From assembly GCA_032718475.1 (NCBI GenBank), contig JAUCBJ010003511.1, positions 1 through 64,000 on the forward strand: a stretch of DNA of 64,000 nucleotides, in the 5' to 3' direction. The stretch comes from Nemertoderma westbladi (lineage: Eukaryota > Xenacoelomorpha > Nemertodermatida > Nemertodermatidae). Of this stretch, positions 46,421 to 58,195 are shown piece after piece (within the stretch, counting starts at the first letter, position 1; each line of letters begins with the position of its first letter). The position numbers and the translations under genes are program-made. The notes below the pieces were generated by a model. The model saw only the letters and a program-made list of their open reading frames with translations, was not told where the DNA came from and did no database searches.

Positions 46421-46949
46421 CCCTAGTCACAATATTTTGTTTAACCTAAAGAAATTGAATGTAATAATGCATATACCCCAGGTGTAGAACCTGTTTATAA
46501 TGCTGCAAAAGAAAAGTTGTCCATCGAAGGGTATAATGGAGGGTTCTTGGCAACAGCTATGGAAAAATATATATAAGCTTATTTGAACGTTGGAATCGTT
46601 TTGCTGACCATCTTCATTATTAGATTCAGTATGGCAGTGATAAACCCTTTGGCAATGTGAAATATATAGGCAGCGAATAGAGGCACAAGATCAAGGAACT
46701 GCAGTAGATAATATGTTACATTTTCATGGTGGAATTACACTCCACCCAGATTATATTATGAGCTATTATTATTATATTATGAGCTCGAGGAAGGGTTAGA
46801 CAAACCTAATATAAGTTTAAATATGGGCACTAGTCGATGATTCGAAAAGCTCGGAGACTCCATCCATATACGATAAACTTACGGTACGCCCGAGCCGGAC
46901 AGAGGAAACCGAATGCCATATCCGTTCTCAACGGAAGATAGTGAGTCGA

Positions 46950-47320
46950 ATGAACAAAGAGATAAAAGATAGCGATGAGGACAATACTACTTCCAGCTAC
47001 AGCATCCGCCCCGATGGTACGATATGGAAGTTCGTAAAGCAGGACGATGGTTACTGGAGACGTGATCGCTCTTGGAAACAGGAGCGGGAAAACGAGTAAG
47101 GGGAGAAACGCGCCAGATTTATCAGCGCAAACAGTCGAACGCAACCAAATCCGACTCACGGCGAAATGAACAACCCAAATCTGGTAATCGCTACCACAAG
47201 CGAAATAATCAATCTGCCCCTAAGGTGCTACTTAACTGCTGCTTGATAAATGCGCGTTCAGTTTGTAACAAACTGAGCGATCTAGAATCGCTGCTATGTC
47301 CACCAAATTATGATATAGTA
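46950..47320 (+). pseudogene. LINE 5' end, copy A (truncated)
   Basis: It is identical in layout to 50152-50522: a short ATG frame (46950-47099) overlapping the start of the endonuclease frame, which reaches LLNCCLINARSVCNKLSDLE. The endonuclease is cut after NYDIV, where BEL/Pao sequence begins. Confidence 0.75.
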
Positions 47321-49230
47321 TGCCTTATGCCTTTGATGTATGGCTCATTACTTCTAAGGCTAAAACTATGCCTACTAAGTATATGACGACACCACGCGCT
47401 GAGCTACAAGCAGCAACCTTGTCAACTACCATTGTAAACCTTATACAGACTGAACTACAATCAAGTTTACAGATATTTTATTGGACTGACGCGACGTTAG
47501 TTTTGTTTTATATAAATAACGACATACTTGAATTTAAGACATTTGTAGCTAACCGTCGTGTGGAAATTTTAGACCGTTCAATAAAGGAAGATTGGCGACA
47601 TTGTCCCGGACCACAAAATCCAGCTGATATTGTGTCACGAGGAATGATGCCCGAGGAGTTCTGTAAACCGGAGAACAAGAAATTTTGGCAACATGGACCA
47701 CAATTCTTGCAAAGATCAACACAACATTGGCCGCCATTATACGATAATAAGTCTAACACTATCCCTAAGGACGCAGAAATTAAAAAACCAAAGAAAGGGA
47801 AAGCAAAGAAAAAGACGACGGCGCAACTTAAGAAGAAACCAAAGGCGAAAAGGAAAAATATAACTTATAAAGTTAAAAACGGAAGACTTGCGAGCCTTTC
47901 TTTACCAGACGTATCGCCAGACGGTCAACCAGACACGTTACTAGACGGTCAACCAGACATGTTACCAGACGGTCAACCAGACATTTCGCCAGATATGTCA
48001 CCAGACATTGGTAACACATCGATACATAGTAAAGCCGCAGTTTCTCTATTGGAGCGGCCTTCTATTGACAAACTACCAAATTTGACACTCTTGAGTAACC
48101 ATAAGTACAGTGAAACCTCATGTATTACAGATGTGGGTAGTACCTATACAAATGTAAATACAGGTGTTACTTTACGCTCAAGAGACATACCAACCTTCAG
48201 AAATTAAAAAACCAAAGAAAGGGAAAGCAAAGAAAAAGACGACGGCGCAACTTAAGAAGAAACCAAAGGCGAAAAGGAAAAATATAACTTATAAAGTTAA
48301 AAACGGAAGACTTGCGAGCCTTTCTTTACCAGACGTATCGCCAGACTGTCAACCAGATACATTACTAGACGGTCAACCAGACATGTTACCAGACGGTCAA
48401 CCAGACATTTCGCCAGATATGTCACCATACATTGGTAACACATCGATACATGTAAAGCCGCAGTTTCTCTATTGGAGCGGCCTTCTATTGACAAACTACC
48501 AAATTTGACACTCTTGAGTAACCATAAGTACAGTGAAACAAATATATACCTATACAAATGTAAATACAGGTGTTACTTTACGCTCAAGAGACATACCAAC
48601 CTTACAACCTACGGTGGGACCTGGGATAAATATCGACAGAAAAATAAATTTACCGAAACCCAGTGATCCTATAGAATTTAAACCACCATTAAGGAACGAC
48701 TCACAAAGTACCGACAATCAAGGTAAGAAGACGATGAAGGACAAAATACTTGTAGACCCGGACGGATCAACCGACCTTCTAGACTTATCACTGACTTACC
48801 TGATGACGTCATAAATACTTATGTCGACCGTATTGTAAACCTAACAGATTCTTGGACAAAAGCATGCCGAAAATTAGCGTGGATTGTACGTTTTGTACAA
48901 TACGTTAAGGGCAAACACGACTTTACACGTCGACTTACATTGACCGAGATTGACAGATGTGAAATTAAATTAATTCGCCATTACCAATTGCGATATTTCG
49001 CACGCGAATTCACATCTATAAGGCAAGGTCAACCAATCAAGTCGTCACCAATATTGAGTTGGAGTCCGATAATTTATAATGGCTTAATTTGTCATAAATC
49101 TCGGCTTCAAAACATTGACTTTAATACTGACTTTAGATACCCAATAATAATACCACAACATCACGAATTACAACGTGCAATGATACTGGATGCACATTTA
49201 CAACTAAAACACGTTTTACAACTAAAATAG
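47321..49230 (+). pseudogene. BEL/Pao pol fragment: RNase H to integrase N-terminus
   Basis: The first part reads TTPRAELQAATLSTTIVNLI, FYWTDATLVLFYINND, FKTFVANRRVEILDRSIKED and NPADIVSRGMMPEEF: the RNase H region and following block of BEL/Pao. An unusual Lys-rich and PDGQPD-rich linker follows and is duplicated. Then come SWTKACRKLAWIVRFVQYVK, RHYQLRYFAREF and PIIIPQHHELQRAMILDAHL of the integrase N-terminus, ending at TAG. RT and the integrase core are absent. The open frame is broken between 48186 and 48830. Confidence 0.7.
47777..48615 (+). repeat. ~423-bp tandem duplication inside the BEL/Pao linker
   Basis: GAAATTAAAAAACCAAAGAA starts both units, at about 47777 and 48200. Each unit encodes KKPKKGKAKKKTTAQLKKKP and a PDGQPD array. 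The second has small deletions near 48452 and 48540, so the duplication is recent but not brand new. Confidence 0.9.
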
Positions 49231-49260
49231 TTTTCAATGTATTTCGTTATAATTTGTATT

Positions 49261-49611
49261 TTATTTCGTAAATTGCTCATTATTTGTAAATAAAGTTAGA
49301 ATTATTGTTACATCTGTTTTAACATGATTCACCACGGTGAACTCAACTGAGGGACAGATGGCAGATAATGGCAGTAATGTTTGATCGTGAATAGCTTTGG
49401 GGTAATTTAAATCACATATTAAAAAATATCCAGTAGATCCGTCATTGTCTAAATCTACCAAGTACTCGATTAGTTTTTCTGGAATTGCATTCTCTAAATA
49501 TTTAATACTTACTTCTTTGAATTGTGAGGTGGGTAGTTTTTTACGAGTTGAAATCAATATTAAAAATATGGCATTCTTCCTTAGTAGAATCATATGTACT
49601 TCTTTCGACAA
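49261..49611 (-). pseudogene. DNA polymerase B fragment, copy B (motif deleted)
   Basis: Same as 46037-46420 except for a 20-bp deletion at about 49544, which removes most of the S-L-Y block and shifts the frame. The downstream GYFLICDLNYPKAIHD part is unchanged. Confidence 0.6.
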
Positions 49612-50151
49612 AATGAAACACCACCCCTAGTCACAATATTTTGTTTAACCTAAAGAAATTGAATGTAATAATGCATATACCCCAGGTGTAGAACCTGTTT
49701 ATAATGCTGCAAAAGAAAAGTTGTCCATCGAAGGGTATAATGGAGGGTTCTTGGCAACAGCTATGGAAAAATATATAAGCTTATTTGAACGTTGGAATCG
49801 TTTTGCTGACCATCTTCATTATTAGATTCAGTATGGCAGTGATAAACCCTTTGGCAATGTGAAATATATAGGCAGCGAATAGAGGCACAAGATCAAGGAA
49901 CTGCAGTAGATAATATGTTACATATTCATGGTGGAATTACACTCCACCCAGATTATATTATGAGCTATTATTATTATATTATGAGCTCGAGGAAGGGTTA
50001 GACAAACCTAATATAAGTTTAAATATGGGCACTAGTCGATGATTCGAAAAGCTCGGAGACTCCATCCATATACGATAAACTTACGGTACGCCCGAGCCGG
50101 ACAGAGGAAACCGAACGCCATATCCGTTCTCAACGGAAGATAGTGAGTCGA

Positions 50152-50301
50152 ATGAACAAAGAGATAAAAGATAGCGATGAGGACAATACTACTTCCAGCT
50201 ACAGCATCCGCCCCGATGGTACGATATGGAAGTTCGTAAAGCAGGACGATGGTTACTGGAGACGTGATCGCTCTTGGAAACAGGAGCGGGAAAACGAGTA
50301 A
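50152..50301 (+). CDS. Short upstream ORF of the LINE
   Basis: ATG at 50152 begins a 49-residue frame (MNKEIKDSDEDNTTSSYSIR ... WKFVKQDDGYWRRDRSW) ending in TAA at 50299-50301. It overlaps the beginning of the endonuclease frame, which has no ATG at its open start. The same arrangement exists in copy A. It could be the true start joined by frameshift, or a small separate ORF. Confidence 0.4.
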   Translation: MNKEIKDSDEDNTTSSYSIRPDGTIWKFVKQDDGYWRRDRSWKQERENE

Positions 50302-52172
50302 GGGGAGAAACGCGCCAGATTTATCAGCGCAAACAGTCGAACGCAACCAAATCCGACTCACGGCGAAATGAACAACCCAAATCTGGTAATCGCTACCACA
50401 AGCGAAATAATCAATCTGCCCCTAAGGTGCTACTTAACTGCTGCTTGATAAATGCGCGTTCAGTTTGTAACAAACTGAGCGATCTAGAATCGCTGCTATG
50501 TCCACCAAATTATGATATAGTAGGAGTGACAGAATCATGGCTACGTGATTCAGTGACGGACCAAATGATAAACGGTGAAAATAAATATGATGTTTTTAGA
50601 AATGACAGAATTGGTAAAATTGGTGGCGGTGCAGCGCTGCTAATTCGAAACAGCATTAAATGTCGCAAAGTGGGAAGTTTCGATACTGAATGTCTGGCTA
50701 CAGAGGCCGATGTAGTGGCTGTTGATCTTTTAGGTAAAAACCCGTCTCGTATAATCAGTGTCTATCGTCCCCGACCTAACTTACCTTCTGATTCTATATT
50801 GTGCAATTTGTTAGCGAAATTATGCGACATTGAAACGCCGTGTACTATTATTGGCGATTTTAATTTACCTTTAGTTAAATGGGAAGAATCTGAATTTCCC
50901 GACACAGATATATATAAGGTGTTTTCAACGTTTGTTTTGGAAGCTGGTTTATCTCAGCTCCAGTTCAGCCCTACACGTGGCAATAACGTGTTAGATTTAG
51001 TGTTTACCACAGATCAATTCTATATTTCTAACATTGCAGTTACGGTACCATTCGCAACTAGCGACCATAGTACAGTTACTTTTAATCTTTTAGGACCTAA
51101 TCCAGTTTCCACCGAGAACCGGGAATGCCACGGATTTTACGATTTTAAACATGCTGATTACGCAGATTTTACTAACTACATCGACAGTTGCGATACAGTA
51201 GATGATTTTTGGAATGCTTTTTCTTGTAAACTAAAAACGGGTATTGATCAGTTTGTGCCTTTTAAACAATTTAAATCAATCATCAAACCCCACCCCGAAC
51301 ATATTCGTGTTTTACAGCGCAAAAAGAAACAGCTGTGGCGTCACCGGCACACAACCGGGGGCAAAATAGCATATGATCAATGTGCTAAATAAGTTTCTAA
51401 GGAAATCTTCCGTGTGGCTTGCATAAAGGAGAATAAAATTTTATCTTCCGAAAATAAGAGTACCCTTTTCAATTACGTTAATTCCAAGCGTAAAGGAAAG
51501 TCGGGAATTGCCCCTCTGAAACATAAGGAGGATATAGTGGTAGATGATTTGATAAAAGCCCGTATTTTCGCCGAAGTATTAAGCGAAAATTTTAATTTAG
51601 ATAATGATAATATACCTAGTTTTAAACGTAGGATTGATTCTAGAACCAATTTATCAAAAGTTGATTTCTGTCCCGTTACAGTATATGCTATGCTTAGGAA
51701 ACTTAAAAAAAAGACCAGCCGTACACCTGACGGATTACCGAACATTCTCTTCGCAAATTTGTCTCGCTGCATTGCGGCACCATTATCGGCACTTTTCAAA
51801 ATTTCTTTTGAATATCACGCGTTACCGACGATATGGCTTACAGCCAATGTCATTCCGATATACAAAAAGGGAAATCCGTCAGACCCGTACAATTACAGGC
51901 CAGTCTCATTAACATGTGTAGCGTGCAAATTAATGGAATCGTGTATAAAGATTGAAATAGTAAATTATTTGTTTAAACATGGTTTAATATGTAAGGCACA
52001 ACACGGCTTTTTAAAAAAACGCTCTACTTGTTCTCAACTTATTGAATATGTAAAAGATTGGTGTAATTTTCTAGACCATAAGAAATCCTTTGATGTGATA
52101 TACATAGACTATGCTGCAGGGGTAGAACCCCACGACCTCTGGAACGATATTAATTCAAGGAAATGGATTTAA
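50274..52172 (+). pseudogene. LINE with AP-type endonuclease and partial RT (CR1/L2-like)
   Basis: One frame runs through, interrupted only by TAA at 51390-51392. The endonuclease has LINARSVCNK, VTESWL, IIGDFNLPLVKWEE, TRGNNVLDLVF and ATSDHSTVTFNL, covering the expected Asn, Glu, Asp/Asn and Asp-His residues. The RT begins with RTPDGLPNILF, IYKKGNPSDPYNYRPVSLT and CKAQHGFLKKRSTCSQLIEY, and reaches FDVIYIDYA (motif A). There it ends in unrelated sequence and TAA at 52172. Later RT motifs and the 3' tail are missing, which is atypical since LINEs usually lose their 5' side. Confidence 0.75.
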
Positions 52173-52310
52173 ATGCTACGATTTAAATGCTACTAATGCT
52201 TGAAAAAAATTGAATATATGCGTGTTTGTATTAGAACACGATCCTTAAAAATACAAAGTATGCTGTCATGTTGTTCGTTCATTCAATATGCTCTAATTAA
52301 CAATAAACAC

Positions 52311-52563
52311 AATATTGCAATGTTCTAGAGTTAATATACGGAAATAATAACCTTCAGCGAATAAAACTGTAATAATCACTTCTGCCTTATCCTTCAGCAA
52401 ATTAACCTAATATAATAACCTCGGCCTGCGGCCTCGGTAATTATACAGGTTAATTTGCTTCTGGAACGGCATTATTACGGTGTATTATATACGGTGATTA
52501 TTCAGTTTTATTCGCTTCAGGTTATTATTTCCGTATATTAACTCTAGAACATTGCAATATTGT
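52311..52563. mobile_element. Foldback MITE, ~250 bp
   Basis: CAATATTGCAATGTTCTAGA at the left is exactly inverted at the right, and the arms continue through TTAATATACGGAAATAATAA and CAAATTAACCT to a GC-rich centre (GGCCTGCGGCC). The arms are collinear apart from small indels. No coding sequence is present and no clear target duplication was found. Confidence 0.75.
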
Positions 52564-55339
52564 ATGTAAAATGGTGTGCCCACACGTTGCTATACGCATA
52601 ATACTAGACATTACAATAATTATTTATTAGCTTTATAAATATTTACAATAGACATAAATGGGAAAAAACAGAACTCAATTTAACCCGAAATTATAAATAA
52701 CGAATATTATGATGGCATGAACTCTTCTCTTTATATCTATGCACCACAACGGCAAAATAGAACAACACTAGCTATACTACTGTTCTTTTTTGTCATTTAA
52801 AATCTATATCTACTATACTATTACATTACTATCACAAACATTACAAATTTTAGCTAAATAAACGTTAAATTGTAACATTGAAAAATTGTAATGCTATAAC
52901 TATAATGTTACAATCATGTCATACATTGCGTAAATCGAAATTATCTATCTATGGGCTCTATTGATTGATTGATTGATTCTCAAATAACAACACCATGCAC
53001 TTGAATGTTATTGTATTATTTCAGTAGTTATTACTGTGCCAAGAGGTTTTATGTTCTAGAATAAATATTTGACCTTCTGACAGCAAGATGGTAGTGTAAA
53101 GGCTTTTGCGGAATTAGCTGGTTATTTTCCCCGCAAAGTACTCTGTAGGTGTTTTAACGGACATAAAAAGTCTCCCGGGTATATCCAACGGGTGAATGGT
53201 CGCGCATAGGATGGCTTCGGCTAATGTAGTGTATCAAATACTCATCATAGGCTAAAGTCGATTTATAACCTAGAAGACACCTAAATTTGGCAGGTTAAAC
53301 TGCTAAAGGTCTAAAAGCGCGAACAATAACAGTTATAGCTTCTTTATTGCATGTAGGCAATAAAGGGCAAAAGTACCGGTCGACCGGTAACCAATAGGCC
53401 TGACTACCTAACCGCGCCGCTATGCGGATGTTAATGACGGATGAGGTGGCACAGAATGTTAATTGGCGTGGAAAAGGCGGGAAGGTTCCTTTCGGGGAAA
53501 AGTTACAATGTAATATAATGACCGAAGGTCTAAGTAATTCCTCGCTATTTAGCTATTTAAGGACGAAGTTGGAGCAAACCAAACAATTCATAAAATTATG
53601 AAAGTGTGGTTGAAACACGCCAAAGAACGATGTACAAAATCTCACCAATAAAAACTAACAATAATAACTCTAGTACTACAGTATGTATTACCAATATTGA
53701 ATCAAAATTACGTATATATTGTATGTGAAGTATTAGGGCATTATTGAATAGGTCGGTAAAGTTGGAAGGTACATTGAAATTAGGATTCCTTGAAAGGAAA
53801 TCTTTAAGTTTGCGTTGCGAAAAATGCGAAAACTTTTTTTAAACAATATTTTCTTAAGATATGCAAAAAAACGTTTTAGAAACAATTTTTTAATTATCGT
53901 TTGTGACTGTGAGATAGCGCGACGGGGGTCTACGATTTCATGATGATTTGTGAAAAAGGGGGAGGGGGGGGATCTAAATTGTAAAAAAAAGGGTGTGACG
54001 TAATTTAATAATCTGAAAAAATAGATGGAAAAATCAAACATTGTTTTTCAAAAATGATGATGATGGAGACTTTAATTACCAATCGCTTGGTCTTAAAATT
54101 AAGCACTAAAGAATAAATAAAATTTTATGTTAATGACTATTTGTATCACGTTGATAAAAGTAGCACTTTATAGGAAAACAGTAAAGTAAACGAGTAGACC
54201 TACTGTTTTCCTATAAAGTAATTTTATCAGTGTGTATAATTTTGTTCAAAAATTGAAATATTTCTCTCCGACTTCCCGATGAGGCGTTGTTTAATACAAC
54301 GTACCGTACCGTTAGCGGTACCGTACAGTGTTTATCGCCAACTGCTGTTTGATATGCTGATTGCAAGGCCTACTCCTAGAGTACTATGGTGCGCCATAGA
54401 ATTTGACCCCATAAGTTTGGTTTACGTATAGGTGAGCGTACAAAAAACTGACAGAAGGATTGAAATGTTTCAATTTTTATATATGTTAAAAATGAATACT
54501 TGAAGAAAGTCTAAGAAGGCTCGGTGAAGAGGGTTATGATTGGATGTGGATAGGCTGTTTTCAATAATGCCCAGTTTATACAGTAGTTAGTTATATATAA
54601 CGTTAAGTATACATTGATGTACAAACAAATTTCTAACTAAAGACGGGTGAATGACCATGACCATGGAAATAATTTTAAATATAATTGTATATCAACTATT
54701 TGGGGAGGCTTCCAAGTTAAACCCGAAAACAATTATTTTGTTACATATATAGTAAATAACGTTGTATGTTCTTCTTCCTCTCATAATAAAATATAAATGA
54801 AATATCTCAGATAGCTATGCCCTGTAACTTTTCACAACCAAAATATTTAAGTGTGAAAAGTGTAGGCCTACCACGCCCCACCCAAACAGGCCAAACAGGC
54901 ATATGCAATTGAATGAGCCATCTACAAGTAAATAAAGGCTAATGTATATTGTAATTGTTAGACAGATACTGGTGCACAAGGTATAATACAGTTGTGACAG
55001 TATGCAAGCTACAATTTTAGTATAGATTTATTATATGCAAACATATGCATAACAGCAACAAGTAACATCTCTAAGTTATTCAGGTAGATTCAACGTATTA
55101 TATCATAGCTGTTTTTGCATTTTATAAGCAACATCTTTGGTCTACGCGGTATATTTAATATAGTTGTTATGTAAAGTTTATTTTGCGTTTATATTTGCGC
55201 TGTTGCATATACAGCGATATAGTAAACTCTTGAATCCTAATAGATTTTCGGCATAGTCTATATTAGTAAACAAGGTATTTAAGTAATTAAAGTTTTTCCC
55301 TTTAACAAATTTTGATGTTGTTTAAATTAGCAAATTACA
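52564..55339. other. No gene; several short palindromes
   Basis: ACCGGTCGACCGGT near 53376 is a perfect 14-base palindrome. GTACCGTACCG and CGGTACCGTAC flank TTAG near 54300. The rest is AT-rich with no supported gene. Confidence 0.4.
54150..54233. repeat. Short hairpin repeat
   Basis: ACTTTATAGGAAAACAGTA (54165-54183) is exactly inverted at 54201-54219, with weaker pairing outward (TGATAAAA/TTTTATCA). It could be a very small MITE. Confidence 0.8.
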
Positions 55340-55516
55340 ATGTCAAAAGTTTCCAAAGAACGTTTTTCCCATAGAATCCAGTCAAAACCTCCTGCAAAGT
55401 TACAGGATCAATTGAATGATACTAAAGAAAGGGTCAATAAGTTACTAACTATGACAATAGAGATGTTAACATCGTTAGATGCCATCCAAGAATACGTTTT
55501 GCTTTTAAAAACATAG
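55340..55516 (+). CDS. 58-residue hypothetical small ORF
   Basis: ATG to TAG encodes a basic, helical peptide (MSKVSKERFSHRIQS ... QLNDTKERVNKLLTM). The C-terminal part has coiled-coil-like spacing. There is no family resemblance. Chance is possible in this AT-rich setting, though the composition is more protein-like than its surroundings. Confidence 0.25.
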   Translation: MSKVSKERFSHRIQSKPPAKLQDQLNDTKERVNKLLTMTIEMLTSLDAIQEYVLLLKT

Positions 55517-56973
55517 AAATTAAGATGCTTATATAGTGCATATCAAGACCTACATGCCAGATAGATTAAAGTTTATTTAGGTCTTACTAGGTACTTACTA
55601 TACTATTGCTTTATTTTTAATTGACATATCTCAGCTCATATTTTTTACTATTACATTTTTAGTGGTGGGAAAACTAAAAAAAGCAATTCTTAAATTAAAG
55701 AAAATGGAAATATCAGTTAAATTTACAAATGCTATTAATAAATAAGAGAAAAAACTTGAATGAAAAAATTGATATGAAAAAAAGACAGTAAAAGTTAAAG
55801 CCCCAATTGCCCATTTTCATATTGTACTGTATTTGTAACCAAGTAACATAAATGACCCCCATGGAAATAAGCTGCAAAGCTTTTGTTAGCGGATCCAATT
55901 CGCTGCACTACCCAGCGGAAAATGGGCAAAGTGATGATTTACCAATTACAGTTGGCTACGCGACATTACCAATATTATGTCACCTACCAACGCATGGGGC
56001 AACATACATTGCCAATTTGTTAAACAACCGCGACACCTATACTAACAGCAGAACTGTTGAACAGACAAATACCCGTATACCTCTCTGCCAACCTAATGAG
56101 CTCTCGCCTAACCAATAAGACACAAAGACTGCTCTACTGTTAAGTAAAGGGGATCAGGAGCGTGATATTACTAAATTGTAAAGGTTGCTAAATACAAAAC
56201 CGCTACTTACCGTTGGATGGCGCTAATCTGCCGTCCGCTAATATATTTTACACAGCTCCTGCAAAATCGCTTGTTCCTTTCTCTACCGATCGCTCGATAG
56301 AGAGCTAACTGTTCGAATCTATAAGCCACGCGGGAAGCCACGCTTTGCACTCAGAGTATTCTTACGCCTAATTTTACTACTGAAATACGCTAATGCTTAC
56401 GTCTTTTCTAATCGCGAATACTGAGGGTTCCCTAATGGAATGTGTGAATGCGAGAATATTTAAATAAATCAAAATTGGTACAGTACAATGTCTTTCGTGG
56501 GTGATACCGGTCTAGGTATTGGTACTGGGTCGACTGGGTCTAAACTTGCCTGCAGCTGGCTTTAGGCCAGCAACTTACTAGTGTCTTGCGTACTGACTAC
56601 TGCGATCTAGCTTATTGCCCGCTAATGCAAATAACCGCTCAGCGTGAATAGTTTACGGTACTCTAAATTATTACCTTAGCTACTCTCCGCTATGCTGCGT
56701 ACTAATTCTTAATTTTACTAATCAATTACAGTCACAAATATGTAACAGCGTACTAATTACTAAGAGTTCCAGAATGCGTAACTCTAATTTATTACACAAC
56801 AGGTTTCGCTAGTAATAGCCTAAAATGCCGTATTACTTTGACCTAATCAGTAATTATTTGTTGTAACTAAGAAATAGAAATCAATCAAAGAGAAAGGGGC
56901 GCCTACCTAAGCATTCGTAATCATAGGCACACTTCAGTAACACACCAATCAGCGTCAGCAATCACAGATCACA
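55517..56973. other. No recognisable gene
   Basis: The sequence shifts from AT-rich to more balanced composition after 55850. A Thr/Asn-rich open stretch at 55852-56118 has no family match. A palindrome-like CGATCGCTCGATAGAG lies near 56287. Confidence 0.35.
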
Positions 56974-57108
56974 ATAGCACGACTTGCAATTATACAATCT
57001 GCAATTATATAATTCGCAACATAATAATTCGCAATTGACTAATTCGCAATCTACTTACTCGCAACCTACCTACTCGCAACTTACTTACTCGCAACTTACT
57101 TACTTACT
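56974..57108. repeat. ~15-16-bp degenerate tandem repeat
   Basis: Successive units built on ATTCGCAA/CTCGCAACTTACTTA with small length changes. The right-hand units are the most uniform. Confidence 0.75.
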
Positions 57109-58096
57109 GTAAGGTATGCAGGCCCCTCCCGGGTACATCTAGGCTTCCTAACTAACCCAATTCCTGCCCCCCTAATACTAAATAGAGACAAAACCTTGGA
57201 TCATCAGCCCCCTAATTACTGTACCGGCGAGCGGTTTCCAACCCACAGTCCAAACTGTCCGACCGCAACGTTGACCCCCGCCAGCATTGCCCGCTTTTGA
57301 ATCCTCCGCTCTCCCTTAGTCGCTCAACCCCCCGATGTGCCCACCGCCTACTGGCACCTTAGCCCTCCATTATGCTAATAGCTACCGTAGCGGCGCATGC
57401 AAATCACAAAGTCTGACAGTCTCAGAAATCCCTTAGGATTATTGCGTAGAAAGGAATCACATAGAACCATTAACAAAAGGTAGAAATCATAGTTCCGGTT
57501 GTAATTAGCAGTAATCGATAGGATTAATTGAGAAACACAATCAAGAATAATCGCACTAGCAAATCATTTTGAGAAATTAATCAAATTGCAGAAATACGCT
57601 AAAATATCTGAATAAGGATGTAAGGGTTGGTGATAGGGGTGATAGGTACAGCTCTACCGGCACACCGCCAATTTATAGGTGATCTGAGTGGGGTGATGCA
57701 ATAGGGTGACTCAATCGCTCTCCTATTGGCTCTCCAGTCCGCGCTAGCATTAGACCAACCTGGAAGCAGTTAGTCCAATAAGGAGGCCGGATTGTAGCCC
57801 TATTGCTGCCCAAACCTCAAATTATTACCATATATGGTAATGGATCATGTCCCTGGCTGCTGAATGGCCAGGACAGCGTCCCTATATCTAGCCCTATTGA
57901 AGCTAATAACAGCAAGCACAAAATCCAGGGTCCGACTAAACTTGCTACCCTGGAACTATCTACCTATATCCTAATACAAAATTACGTAGGTAGGGCTACA
58001 TATTATACAAAATGGATGGATTCAAATATATGGGCGTTTCGATTTCCCTATCTAAATATCACCTCGCTATTATACCTTATCTAAAATATTATGCTG
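57109..58096. other. GC-richer noncoding stretch
   Basis: A C-rich, TATA-free stretch at 57120-57420 (CCCCTCCCGGGTACATC and similar) is unlike the AT-rich surroundings. It could be a promoter or LTR region, but no gene is evident. Confidence 0.3.
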
Positions 58097-58195
58097 CACA
58101 ACGGACTAATATTGCGTACAGTATAACGGACTAATATTGCGTACAGTATAACGGACTAATATTGCGTACAGTATAACGGACTAATATATTATACT
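58097..58195. repeat. 25-bp tandem repeat, about four units
   Basis: Units of ACGGACTAATATTGCGTACAGTATA in tandem. They abut the 3' end of the minus-strand recombinase-like gene. Confidence 0.9.

Larger units (their letters stand above)
45569..47320 (+). repeat. Segmental duplication, copy A
   Basis: This block is nearly identical to 48920-50522. It joins, in order, a BEL/Pao integrase end, a Polinton-type PolB piece on the other strand, unassigned sequence and the 5' end of a LINE. It differs by an AT-rich microsatellite of about 130 bp at 45664-45793, a 20-bp stretch missing in copy B, and a 2-bp indel near 46570. Its right edge (47320) joins BEL/Pao RNase H sequence instead of the rest of the LINE. 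Confidence 0.85.
48920..50522 (+). repeat. Segmental duplication, copy B
   Basis: Counterpart of 45569-47320, offset by about 3.2 kb. On its left it continues naturally from the BEL/Pao pol fragment, and on its right it continues naturally into the LINE endonuclease. Copy B is therefore the ancestral arrangement and copy A the rearranged one. Confidence 0.85.
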
